Positions 7,588 to 14,903 of a stretch of DNA of 16,133 bases are shown here, in pieces; position 1 is the first letter of the stretch; each line of letters opens with the position of its first letter. The notes under the pieces were generated by a model. That model was given only the letters and a program-made list of their open reading frames with translations. It did no database searches and was not told the origin of the DNA. Location of the stretch: assembly GCA_050313895.1 (NCBI GenBank), contig JBNPMI010000024.1. One strand, given 5' to 3'. The position numbers and the translations under genes were made by a program. This DNA is from JALFST01 sp022779285 (GTDB lineage: Bacteria > Bacillota > Clostridia > Tissierellales > Peptoniphilaceae).

Positions 7588-8292
7588 ATGAATGAAAGAA
7601 ATGTAGGAGTTCGTACAGACGATTTTACGAGTTATCTGTCTCATGTATTTCTGATGATGTTTCTCGGCATCGGCCTCACGGCAATCGTTGCAGTATTGAC
7701 CTCGCATAATATGACGCTTTTAAGGCTTGCCATGCAGCTGCAGAGCGGCGTTGCCGGAACTCTGGTTCTTCTTGCGGTTTATGTGGGACTTTCTTTGGTG
7801 CTTCGCGGAGCGCTTGCCAAGGCCAATATCAGGCTTGCCGTGGGCTTATACCTGCTCTATGCCGGGATTACAGGCTTTACCTGGTCGGTTCTGGGACTCA
7901 TCTATGATGTGACAGCCATTTGGCAAGCATTCATGTCTGCGGCTGTTTTCTTTGGACTCATGACCATTTATGCGCTGAACACAAAAAGGGACCTCTCCTC
8001 GTGGGGGCGTTACCTGATCATCGCAGTTGTGGCCGTCCTGATCTCCAGCCTTCTCAATGTGTTTCTTTTCAGAAGCGGTACGGCGGATCTGATCTTCTCG
8101 CTGCTCGGAGTGGTGCTTTTTGCGGGGCTCACCGCTTTTGATGTCCAGAAAATCAAAAATTTCTATGCAGCGTCACAGGGCGATGTCAATTCCTTGGCGG
8201 CAATGGGCGTCTATAGCGCATTCATGCTCTATTTGGATTTCATCAATCTTTTTCTCTATCTGCTGCGTATCTTTGGAAGACAGAGAGATTAG
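7588..8292 (+). CDS. Bax inhibitor-1 / YetJ-family membrane protein
   Basis: 234 residues, ATG 7588 with AAAGGAGGT at 7572-7580. Seven hydrophobic segments: about 20-37, 54-73, 82-105, 112-130, 141-161, 167-184 and 205-228, interrupted by short charged loops. The family core is present: TAFDVQKIK near 182-190 and LYLDFINLFLYLL near 215-226. Family knowledge: BsYetJ is a pH-sensitive calcium leak channel whose latch is an aspartate pair; Asp185 and Asp217 here are the probable equivalents (my alignment by eye). The N-terminus is short and cytoplasmic. It is a single-gene unit ending at a strong terminator shared with tpx. Confidence 0.88.
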   Translation: MNERNVGVRTDDFTSYLSHVFLMMFLGIGLTAIVAVLTSHNMTLLRLAMQLQSGVAGTLVLLAVYVGLSLVLRGALAKANIRLAVGLYLLYAGITGFTWSVLGLIYDVTAIWQAFMSAAVFFGLMTIYALNTKRDLSSWGRYLIIAVVAVLISSLLNVFLFRSGTADLIFSLLGVVLFAGLTAFDVQKIKNFYAASQGDVNSLAAMGVYSAFMLYLDFINLFLYLLRIFGRQRD

Positions 8293-8297
8293 CTTCA

Positions 8298-8327
8298 AAA
8301 AAACCTCGGCGAATGCCGAGGTTTTTT
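8298..8327. terminator. Bidirectional terminator between BI-1 gene and tpx
   Basis: AAAAAACCTCGGC pairs perfectly with GCCGAGGTTTTTT around GAAT. It has a six-T tail on the plus strand and, because the 5' arm begins with A-runs, an equivalent T tail on the minus strand. It serves both converging genes. Confidence 0.93.
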
Positions 8328-8337
8328 GCGAGATCGA

Positions 8338-8850
8338 TTATAAAAGTCCCTTTGCAGCATCCAAAGCCGCATCGTAATTCGGAAAATCCGTGTTTTGCTT
8401 GAGGTACTCAACATACACGACCTTGTTATTTTGATCCAATACAAATACGGAACGGTTGAGCAGCTTGAGCTCATCGATCAAGCAGCCATAGGCTTCTCCA
8501 AAAGACCGATTCTGATAATCGGAAGCAACGATAGCATTGGAAATGCCTTCCGCCGCACAGAAACGGGATTGCGCGAAGGGCAGATCCAGGGAAACGGTAA
8601 GGACGACTGCCTGATCTCCGAGCTTTTCCGCTTCCTGATTGAAGCGAATGGTTTCGAGTTCGCAAACCTTCGTGTCTACTGAGGGAACCGCAGCGATGAG
8701 CTTGACCTTGTTGCCGAGATCTGCCAGTTTCAGGGGACTGAGATCCATTTTTGTCAGAGTGAAATCAGGAGCGGCCTCTCCGACGTGAATTTCTTTTCCG
8801 ACAAGAGTGATATCATTTTCTGCCATTTTAAATCCGGTTCTTTTTTCCAT
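8338..8850 (-). CDS. tpx: Thiol peroxidase Tpx (atypical 2-Cys peroxiredoxin)
   Basis: 170 residues. Start ATG 8850 chosen because AAAGGAG lies 6 nt upstream; a frame opening at 8910 has no ribosome site and adds residues foreign to the family. Tpx hallmarks: APDFTL near 27-32, peroxidatic Cys63 in PSVDTKVCE, and resolving Cys98 in LPFAQSRFC. The Arg in NRSVFVLD near 133 completes the active site. It reduces alkyl hydroperoxides and H2O2 with electrons from thioredoxin, in the cytosol. A CGACC/GGTCG hairpin (8875-8889) lies in its presumed leader. It diverges from potABCD. Confidence 0.95.
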   Translation of the reverse strand: MEKRTGFKMAENDITLVGKEIHVGEAAPDFTLTKMDLSPLKLADLGNKVKLIAAVPSVDTKVCELETIRFNQEAEKLGDQAVVLTVSLDLPFAQSRFCAAEGISNAIVASDYQNRSFGEAYGCLIDELKLLNRSVFVLDQNNKVVYVEYLKQNTDFPNYDAALDAAKGLL

Positions 8851-8932
8851 GAAAAACTCCTTTATTGTTTTTATCGACCCCATCGGTCGTTCTTTTTTTC
8901 TTTTACCCAATTTGTCGAAAAAACAGCTTCTT

Positions 8933-8960
8933 TTGAAACTCTGAGATTTTTTGATACACT
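8933..8960 (+). promoter_or_regulatory. Upstream candidate promoter of potABCD-holA
   Basis: TTGAAA at 8933-8938, a 16-nt spacer and TACACT at 8955-8960 preceded by TGA, so an extended -10. It would give a leader of about 75 nt to the TTG start of potA. Confidence 0.55.
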
Positions 8961-8968
8961 GTTTTTCT

Positions 8969-8996
8969 TTTCAAAAACGTCAGAAACCGATACAAT
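8969..8996 (+). promoter_or_regulatory. Second candidate promoter of potABCD-holA
   Basis: TTTCAA at 8969-8974 and TACAAT at 8991-8996, spacer 16 nt. It is weaker at -35 than the upstream candidate; either one or both in tandem may be used. Confidence 0.4.
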
Positions 8997-9011
8997 ACGG
9001 GGGAATTCATT

Positions 9012-9034
9012 CGAGAATCGGTCTCGGGAAAGGA
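9012..9034 (+). promoter_or_regulatory. Small hairpin abutting the potA ribosome binding site
   Basis: CGAGA (9012-9016) and TCTCG (9022-9026) pair around ATCGG. The 3' arm overlaps the first base of GGGAAAGGA (9026-9034), the ribosome site for the TTG start at 9041. This could tune initiation. The stem is only 5 bp, so the effect is uncertain. Confidence 0.35.
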
Positions 9035-9040
9035 AAAGCA

Positions 9041-10090
9041 TTGAAACAAATTGAATTGGTTAATATCACTAAATCGTATGATGGCGAGCGTGTATTGAAC
9101 AATTTGAACCTGTTTATAGAAGAAGACGAATTTTTGACGCTTCTCGGTCCCTCAGGCTGCGGTAAGACAACAACCTTAAGATTGATCGGCGGCTTTGAAA
9201 TGCCGGATTCCGGCAATGTATTATTCAACGGTCAGGATATCACGGCCATGCCTCCGCATCTGCGCCCTGTGAATACTGTTTTTCAGCAATATTCTCTGTT
9301 TCCGCATATGAATGTTGAGCAGAATGTAGGATTCGGATTGCGCATGAAAAAAGTTGAGAAACGAGAAATTGCTGATCGTGTGCATGCCATTCTTAAGCTT
9401 GTGGGTTTGGAGGGCTATGAAAGACGCACCATCGATCAATTATCCGGCGGTCAGATGCAGCGTGTGGCGATTGCTCGTGCACTTGTCAACGAGCCGGAGG
9501 TTTTGCTTCTGGACGAGCCGTTGGGCGCGCTGGATCTTAAATTGCGTAAGGAAATGCAGGTTGAGCTTAAGCGTATGCAGCTTCAGCTCGGGATTACCTT
9601 CATCTTCGTCACACATGATCAGGAAGAGGCTCTCATGCTCAGCGACCGCATCATTGTTATGAATGAAGGCGAGATACAGCAGATCGGATCGCCGATTGAT
9701 ATTTACAATGAGCCGGAAAACCGCTTTGTCGCCAGATTCATTGGAGAATCCAATATTTGGGATGGAATCATGCATGCGGACTATGATGTCTCTTTTTCCG
9801 GCCATCGTTTCACCTGTGTGGATCGTGGCTTTGAGACGAATGAAGCGGTGGACGTGGTGATACGTCCGGAGGATGTGGAGATTGTTTCGCCGGAGGAGGG
9901 GATGCTGACCGGGATTGTTCGAAGCAGTCTGTTCATCGGCGTGCATTATGAAATGCGTATCCAGGTAGGTGCGGAAGAATATTTATGTCAATCGACAGCA
10001 ACGCATCCGATTGGGGAAATGGTGGGCATACGCATCACACCGGATAATATTCATATCATGCATAAGGAGTCCGCCTATGAAAATCTATAA
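9041..10090 (+). CDS. potA: Spermidine/putrescine ABC transporter ATPase PotA
   Basis: 349 residues. I chose TTG 9041 because it has GGGAAAGGA upstream and gives a normal PotA N-terminus (KQIELVNITKSYDG); an ATG at 8951 would add about 30 residues read from promoter DNA. ABC ATPase motifs: Walker A GPSGCGKT (36-43), Q-loop near 82, signature LSGGQ (134-138), Walker B VLLLDE (154-159), D-loop GALD, H-loop His192. The C-terminal TOBE-like part (about 235-349) is typical of PotA/CUT1-type ATPases. It powers polyamine import at the membrane with PotB and PotC. Its end overlaps potB by 14 nt. First gene of potABCD-holA. Confidence 0.93.
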   Translation: MKQIELVNITKSYDGERVLNNLNLFIEEDEFLTLLGPSGCGKTTTLRLIGGFEMPDSGNVLFNGQDITAMPPHLRPVNTVFQQYSLFPHMNVEQNVGFGLRMKKVEKREIADRVHAILKLVGLEGYERRTIDQLSGGQMQRVAIARALVNEPEVLLLDEPLGALDLKLRKEMQVELKRMQLQLGITFIFVTHDQEEALMLSDRIIVMNEGEIQQIGSPIDIYNEPENRFVARFIGESNIWDGIMHADYDVSFSGHRFTCVDRGFETNEAVDVVIRPEDVEIVSPEEGMLTGIVRSSLFIGVHYEMRIQVGAEEYLCQSTATHPIGEMVGIRITPDNIHIMHKESAYENL

Positions 10091-10958
10091 AAGGCTCAGT
10101 GCGCCGTATATGACATGGGCGATTCTCTTTGTCATCATCCCCATGGCAATGATTTTGTACTATGCCTTGACCGATGACAGCGGAGCGATTTCATTGATCA
10201 ATTTCCATGTTTTTTTTAGCGGCAATTCCCTGATCACGCTTTTCAAGTCGATTCGCATCGCGATCATCTCTACGGTGATCTGCTTTCTTCTGGGCTATCC
10301 GACGGCGTACTTTATGGCGCGCTCGCATTGGCGCTTTCGCCCCGTTTTGATGATGCTCATTGTGATTCCGATGTGGATGAACTTTCTTTTGCGCACTTAT
10401 TCCTGGATCACCCTGCTTTCCCGACATGGAATTCTCAACACTTTTCTGGAAAGTCTGGGGATTCCGGCATGGGATCTGCTGTATACGGAGGGGGCCGTTA
10501 TTTTGGGAATGGTCTATAATTTCCTGCCTTTTATGGTGCTTCCGATTTACACATCCTTGGAGAAGATGGATAAAAGGCTTTTGGAGGCGGCTTCGGATCT
10601 CGGAGCGAGCAGGCTTCGCGTTTTCACGAACATCACCCTGCCCCTTTCGGTTCCCGGGATTCTCTCCGGCTTGTCGATGGTGTTTATTCCGGCCATCTCC
10701 ACCTTTGAAATCACGATGCTGCTTGGCGGAAATAAGACAAATTTGATCGGAAATGTGATCGAACAGCAATTCACCGTAACGGGCAATTGGAATTACGGCT
10801 CTTCCATGGCGGTGATTCTCATGATATTTCTCGTCATATCGCTCTTTTTCTCCAGCGGAACGGAAACGAAAGATCCGCAAAGCATGACCCTGGCGGACGA
10901 TATTGACGGCGATGTGCCCGATGAAACCGAGGAGGCGGATCATGTCGAAATGGATTAA
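10077..10958 (+). CDS. potB: Polyamine ABC transporter permease PotB
   Basis: 293 residues. ATG 10077 (start of KIYKRLSAPYMTW) is chosen over an earlier in-frame ATG at 9969 because AAGGAG lies at 10064-10069 and the upstream part is potA in another frame. Six hydrophobic segments, about 10-30, 59-80, 88-108, 139-158, 192-212 and 243-260. The EAA loop EAASDLGASRLRVF (170-183) contacts PotA. After the last membrane segment an acidic tail of about 30 residues (DDIDGDVPDETEEADH) remains, longer than I expect for PotB. The gene overlaps potC by 17 nt, so translation is probably coupled. Confidence 0.93.
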   Translation: MKIYKRLSAPYMTWAILFVIIPMAMILYYALTDDSGAISLINFHVFFSGNSLITLFKSIRIAIISTVICFLLGYPTAYFMARSHWRFRPVLMMLIVIPMWMNFLLRTYSWITLLSRHGILNTFLESLGIPAWDLLYTEGAVILGMVYNFLPFMVLPIYTSLEKMDKRLLEAASDLGASRLRVFTNITLPLSVPGILSGLSMVFIPAISTFEITMLLGGNKTNLIGNVIEQQFTVTGNWNYGSSMAVILMIFLVISLFFSSGTETKDPQSMTLADDIDGDVPDETEEADHVEMD

Positions 10959-11715
10959 ACGCATCTATCTCACGATCATCTATCTTTTTCTTTATGCTCC
11001 GATCATGGTTCTGATCGTCTTTTCCTTTAATGAAGGGAAAACGCGTGGCGCCTGGGACGGCTTTTCGCTTCGATGGTACCATTCGCTGTTTCAAAATGAC
11101 GAGATCATGCAGGCGCTCTACAACTCGATTTCCATCGCTTTGATTGCGACTCTCTGCGGTACAATGATTGCGACGCTCGGCGTTCTCGGCTTCTATCAGT
11201 TCCGCAGGAGAGGGCGCAAGGCTACGCTGATGATCAATCAGGTGATCGTCTTGAATCCGGATATTGTCACTGCAGTAGGATTTATGACGCTTTTCGGGCT
11301 TTTGCGGATGCAATCAGGATATTGGACACTTTTACTTTCGCATATCGCCTTTGTTGTTCCCTATGTGGTGCTTTCCGTGCTTCCGAAAATGGAAACGATG
11401 TCGAAGGCGCTTCCGGAGGCGGCGATGGATTTGGGAGCGACTCCGTGGCAGACGCTCTGGCATGTTGTGTTGCCTGCTCTTAGGGGAGGCATTGTTTCAG
11501 GTGCACTCATGGGCTTTACCATGTCCATCGACGACTTTGTCATTTCCTTTTTCAATACGGGCAACGGAGTGGAGACGATATCCACTATGGTCTATTCCAT
11601 GGCGCGCCGCGGAATCAACCCGGAGGTCAACGCCCTCTCAACGCTGATGTTCGGCACCATGCTCATTCTTTTGGTAGCGATGAATCTGAAGTCGCTTGGA
11701 AAGGAAAGCGAATGA
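10942..11715 (+). CDS. potC: Polyamine ABC transporter permease PotC
   Basis: 257 residues, ATG 10942 with GGAGG at 10931-10935; a frame from 10903 is open but would read deeper into potB. Six hydrophobic segments, with an N-terminal signal-anchor at about 8-28 and the EAA loop EAAMDLGATPWQTLW at 159-173. The SIDDFVISFF stretch near 195-204 is characteristic of PotC. Together with PotB it forms the channel for spermidine/putrescine. Its stop overlaps the potD start as ATGA at 11712-11715. Confidence 0.93.
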   Translation: MSKWIKRIYLTIIYLFLYAPIMVLIVFSFNEGKTRGAWDGFSLRWYHSLFQNDEIMQALYNSISIALIATLCGTMIATLGVLGFYQFRRRGRKATLMINQVIVLNPDIVTAVGFMTLFGLLRMQSGYWTLLLSHIAFVVPYVVLSVLPKMETMSKALPEAAMDLGATPWQTLWHVVLPALRGGIVSGALMGFTMSIDDFVISFFNTGNGVETISTMVYSMARRGINPEVNALSTLMFGTMLILLVAMNLKSLGKESE

Positions 11716-12755
11716 AACTCTTTCATTGGAAGAATGTATTATTTCTTTTGGGGATACTTTTTCTTTTTACGGGGTGCGGCTCCGGAGAAAAGAAAAATGT
11801 CGTCAATATCTATAACTGGGGGGAATACATCGACCCGGAGCTTGTTGATCAATTTGAAAAGGAGACGGGCATTGATGTCATCTATTCCAATTATGCGACC
11901 AATGAGGATCTCTATGTGAAATTGAAAAGCGGCGGATCCAGCTATGACCTGATCGTGCCGTCGGACTACATGATTGAGCGCATGGCGCAGGAAGAGATGC
12001 TTTTGCCGATTGATTTCACAAAAATTCCGAACATGAAATATGTGGATCCGCAATATCTTCATCACATCTTTGACCCTGATCAGAAATATTCGGTTCCTTA
12101 TTTTTGGGGTACCTTGGGGATTCTCTATAACAAAACCATGGTGGAGGATCCTGTGACGAGCTGGGATATTCTCTGGAATCCCAAATATGAGCGGAACATC
12201 ATTATGCTGGATTCCTCGAGAGATTCTATCGGAATCGGACTCATCCGCAACGGTTTTTCCATGAATTCAAGGAATGCCGTCGAGCTTGCCGCGGCAAAGG
12301 CGGATTTGACCGCTCAATATCCGCTGGTCTATGCCTATCTTGTGGATCAGACCAAGGATATTATGATTAACGGAGAGGCGTCCCTGGCGGTCATGTACTC
12401 AGGAGATGCGCTCGCGGCCATGATGGAAAATGATGATCTGGACTATGCGGTACCGAAAGAAGGCAGCAATCTTTTTTTTGACGCCTTTGCCATACCGAAA
12501 GGCGCAAAAAACAAGGAAAATGCGGAGAAATTCATCAATTTCATGCTGGAACCGGAAAACATGGCTCAAAATGCGGAATGGGTAGGATATTCCTTGCCCT
12601 CCGAGTCGGGAAGAAGGCTTCTTCCCGAGGAATATCGGGATTCTCCGGTTGCTTATCCGGAGAAAAGCATTTTTGATCGTCTGGAGGTGTTCGATTATCC
12701 GGGTGATTTTATTAAAATATACGATACAATCTGGCAGGATATTAAGAACCGTTAG
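11712..12755 (+). CDS. potD: Polyamine-binding lipoprotein PotD
   Basis: 347 residues. An N-terminal lipoprotein signal ends in the lipobox LFTGC with Cys22, so the mature protein is a membrane-anchored lipoprotein, as expected in a monoderm. The mature part begins NVVNIYNWGEYIDPELV, the classic PotD/PotF opening, and keeps the family pattern through YDLIVPSDYMIERM, PYFWGTLGILYNK, and NGEASLAVMYSGDA. The acid and aromatic residues that grip the polyamine lie in these stretches. Spermidine versus putrescine preference cannot be told by eye. It starts by ATGA overlap with potC, using AAGGAAA as ribosome site. Confidence 0.94.
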   Translation: MKLFHWKNVLFLLGILFLFTGCGSGEKKNVVNIYNWGEYIDPELVDQFEKETGIDVIYSNYATNEDLYVKLKSGGSSYDLIVPSDYMIERMAQEEMLLPIDFTKIPNMKYVDPQYLHHIFDPDQKYSVPYFWGTLGILYNKTMVEDPVTSWDILWNPKYERNIIMLDSSRDSIGIGLIRNGFSMNSRNAVELAAAKADLTAQYPLVYAYLVDQTKDIMINGEASLAVMYSGDALAAMMENDDLDYAVPKEGSNLFFDAFAIPKGAKNKENAEKFINFMLEPENMAQNAEWVGYSLPSESGRRLLPEEYRDSPVAYPEKSIFDRLEVFDYPGDFIKIYDTIWQDIKNR

Positions 12756-12763
12756 GAGAATGC

Positions 12764-13801
12764 ATGAACTATCGGGAATGGATCAAAAGCATAGATGATG
12801 GGCGCATCCGTCCGCTCTATCTCGTTCAAATTACGGAGCCCTTCCTTTGGGACGGAATGCGTGAGGTACTGCAAAAGGATGTATTGCGGCAGAACATGCT
12901 GGATTTCAACTATGAAGAATATCGTATGCTTGAGCTTTCCGGTGATCGTTTTTGGAGCGCTGTCGAAAAGTTACCCCTGATGGCGGAAAAACGCGTCATG
13001 ATCATTGATGAGGTGCCGCTGAGTAAGGAGGATCTCAAAAAAAATGAACCTGCTTTATTCATGCTTCAGGAGTATGCCGAGAAGATCAATCCCAATCTCA
13101 TTCTTGTATTAGGGTATCGAGGGGACAAGATCTTTCGCGGGAAAATCGTGAAGGCGCTTGAAAAAAGCGCGCAATTCGTGGAGCTCAACCGTCTGACACG
13201 TGCAGAGCTGACACGATTTATTCAACGATCGATGCAGCAGAAAAAAATCAAGGCCGAGGTGCGCATTGCCGATGTCATTATTGAGCGATCCGGGTATCTG
13301 GAGAAGGACTCTCGGAAAACTCTCTATGATGTTCAAAACATTACCAATCAGGTGCAGGGCTTGGCTCAGGAGGGTGTGCTGCGCGCGCAGGATGCCGAAA
13401 ACGCATTAATGGATCCTTTGGAAAAAAACATCTTTGCACTGATGGATGCGGTGAGTGCGAAAAAAATCGATGTCGCTCTCAAAATCGTGCAGGATTTTCA
13501 GAAGCAGCAAATTGACCCCTTCTACTACATGAATATGCTGGCTCGTCAAACGCGCAATCTGATCGGCGTTCAGCAGCTGGCCATGCAGCACATGGCGCCG
13601 GCGGATGTACAGCGCCGATTGAAGATGAGTCCTTTTGAATATAAAAAGCTGGCACAGGCTGTGCGTCATTTTTCAGAAGAGAAGCTTTTAGAGATGCATG
13701 ATCGCATGTTTGATATGGAGCGCCGTTGCAAAACGGAATCGACGGATGTGGAATTTGCAATCGAACGTTGGATCCTTGCTTTGGACACAGGGGACAAGTA
13801 G
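12764..13801 (+). CDS. holA: DNA polymerase III subunit delta HolA
   Basis: 345 residues, a normal holA length. ATG 12764; its AGGAG (12754-12758) overlaps the potD stop codon, so it is read from the pot transcript. The N-terminal part (1-140) shows the degenerate AAA+ clamp-loader fold with EKRVMIIDEVPLSK and LILVLGYRGDK. The middle holds LNRLTRAELTRFIQ, and the C-terminal collar (about 215-345) has the family pattern IFALMDAVSAKKIDVALKIV, LARQTRNL, MSPFEYKKLAQAVRHFS and a DRMFDMERRCKTESTDVEFAIERWIL end. Delta opens the beta clamp. The region normally reading as EIEKL is divergent (TLYDVQNITNQV). In many Bacillota holA is followed by rpsT; here a decayed IS follows and no rpsT is seen. Confidence 0.9.
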   Translation: MNYREWIKSIDDGRIRPLYLVQITEPFLWDGMREVLQKDVLRQNMLDFNYEEYRMLELSGDRFWSAVEKLPLMAEKRVMIIDEVPLSKEDLKKNEPALFMLQEYAEKINPNLILVLGYRGDKIFRGKIVKALEKSAQFVELNRLTRAELTRFIQRSMQQKKIKAEVRIADVIIERSGYLEKDSRKTLYDVQNITNQVQGLAQEGVLRAQDAENALMDPLEKNIFALMDAVSAKKIDVALKIVQDFQKQQIDPFYYMNMLARQTRNLIGVQQLAMQHMAPADVQRRLKMSPFEYKKLAQAVRHFSEEKLLEMHDRMFDMERRCKTESTDVEFAIERWILALDTGDK

Positions 13802-13855
13802 AAAATATTTTCGGAGAGCGGCTGTTTTGTCATAAGAATGTAGAGATCCCATTGA

Positions 13856-14819
13856 TGTGAGACCCAAAAGAAAAAAGAGAGAACTCCGATACAAGGAAAG
13901 GATCCGCCCAAACAAAGAAAGGATTCTCTATGAAAACAAGTATAACAAAAACACAGCGGTATCTGTCACACTTGGGAAACAAGATTTCATGCGGTCAAAA
14001 CGTATCGCGCGGGGTTTTCCCTCGCCTTCATTTTCCGGCGCGGCAAGTTCTCCAGAGCGTCCCTGATGCGATGGAATCGGCGATTTGACGGCACAAAGGA
14101 TTCTTTGCGAGACCGCTCTTACAAACCGAAACGTCCTCATCCCCATGCGCCCCCACAAGAACAAACTTGGATTTGAAACTTCCTCCGGCGCAATCCCGCC
14201 ATCGCACTCATGAAACTCTACGCAAAACGAAAGTTTCCACGTGGTTCCCAACGGCGTGCCTGCTCTCTGTTCCGATTTCTTCGCAAACAGGGCTTGAATC
14301 AGGAAACACCGGTGAAAAAGAAGCCTTATGTGCCGAAACCCCATGATACGCCGAAAAAACAGCGTCAATGGCAGCTCGGCGTCAAAGACGTTCCGTTCCT
14401 GATCTGTCGGAAAATGCCCGACAAATTTTACCAATACAGTCATCGATGAGGCCAGCCGTAAGCGATTCCTTTCTGCATTTCGTGAGCAATCTTCGTATTC
14501 TGCGATCCAATTTGTCAAAATGGCTATCCGGTGTTGGGTATCCACCCAAAATAATACAAATGGATATCCATCCAAGGACACCGAGGCACTGGAGTGTAGT
14601 CATCGCAATGACGACGAGCGTTTCTATTCGCGCCTGCCTTTCTACAGCTGAGAGGATCTGCTTGTACAGCGGAAACGCTATTATACCAATCCAATCGACT
14701 ACCTGGGCAGACTTTGAGATGATAAACCCCAATGGAAAACGAACCCTATTGATGGCAGGCTGACACGCCATCAACAGAGTAACATACCGGAGGTCTCTTC
14801 CTGTCATCTTGGTCTTGCA
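13856..14819 (+). mobile_element. Remnant of an IS481-like insertion sequence (ends tentative)
   Basis: The span covers the broken transposase gene with about 75 nt before and 100 nt after it. Possible ends: TGTGAGACC at 13856-13864 and, inverted, TGCAAGACC at 14811-14819 (7 of 9 matching). Both begin with TG, as IS481-group ends usually do. No target-site duplication is visible at these positions. The coding evidence is strong; the boundaries are weak and rest on this short, imperfect match. Confidence 0.5.
13930..14717 (+). pseudogene. Decayed IS481-like (rve/DDE integrase) transposase
   Basis: Three plus-strand frames in succession read as one IS481-type transposase. Frame 1 from ATG 13930 (AAAGGA at 13918-13923): MKTSITKTQRYLSHLGNKI, the N-terminal helix-turn-helix. 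Frame 2 from about 14063: MRWNRRFDGTKDSLRDRS, then after a TGA (14174-14176) NFLRRNPAIALMKLYAK, VKKKPYVPKPHDTP, ending FYQYSHR at 14449. Frame 3 from 14442: IDEASRKRFLSAF, QSSYSAIQFVKMAI, SHRNDDERFYSRLPFYS, then TGA at 14649 and again at 14715. Expected catalytic Asp 1 (V-D-V-K) reads QLGVKDVP and Asp 2 (QTDNG) reads STQNNTNG; only Glu in the EALECSH equivalent of KVERSH remains. About 35 residues between the second Asp and the Glu are missing. It cannot transpose. Confidence 0.85.
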
Positions 14820-14868
14820 TCATTTACAAATGTATAATTTCAATACGATTCAGTTACCAGGATCATGT
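14718..14868 (+). other. Non-coding tail of the IS remnant and flank
   Basis: No supported gene. The first 100 nt are probably the 3' end of the IS remnant. After its tentative end there is a possible outward promoter: TTGGTC at 14809-14814, 18-nt spacer, TATAAT at 14833-14838. The -35 would lie inside the IS end and the -10 in the flank, a known way for IS elements to drive neighbours, but here it rests on motif spacing only. Confidence 0.35.
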
Positions 14869-14897
14869 TTGACACTGACGATACTCTTTGTTAATAT
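14869..14897 (+). promoter_or_regulatory. Near-consensus promoter for the secreted protein-vanZ pair
   Basis: TTGACA (14869-14874), 17-nt spacer, TAATAT (14892-14897). The -35 is perfect and the spacing ideal, making it the strongest -35 seen in the window. Expected start near 14904 gives a leader of about 160 nt before ATG 15067. Confidence 0.75.
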
Positions 14898-14903
14898 CAT
14901 AGC

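Noticed and set aside
13928..14581. Open frame of 217 codons on the minus strand after holA
   Set aside because: It has no ribosome site, no recognisable domain, and is antisense to the IS481-like transposase remnant, whose plus-strand blocks match a real family.
14382..14807. Open frame of 141 codons on the minus strand with two hydrophobic stretches, resembling a small membrane protein
   Set aside because: It is antisense to the same transposase remnant, has no good ribosome site, and its hydrophobicity is explained as a by-product of the opposite strand.
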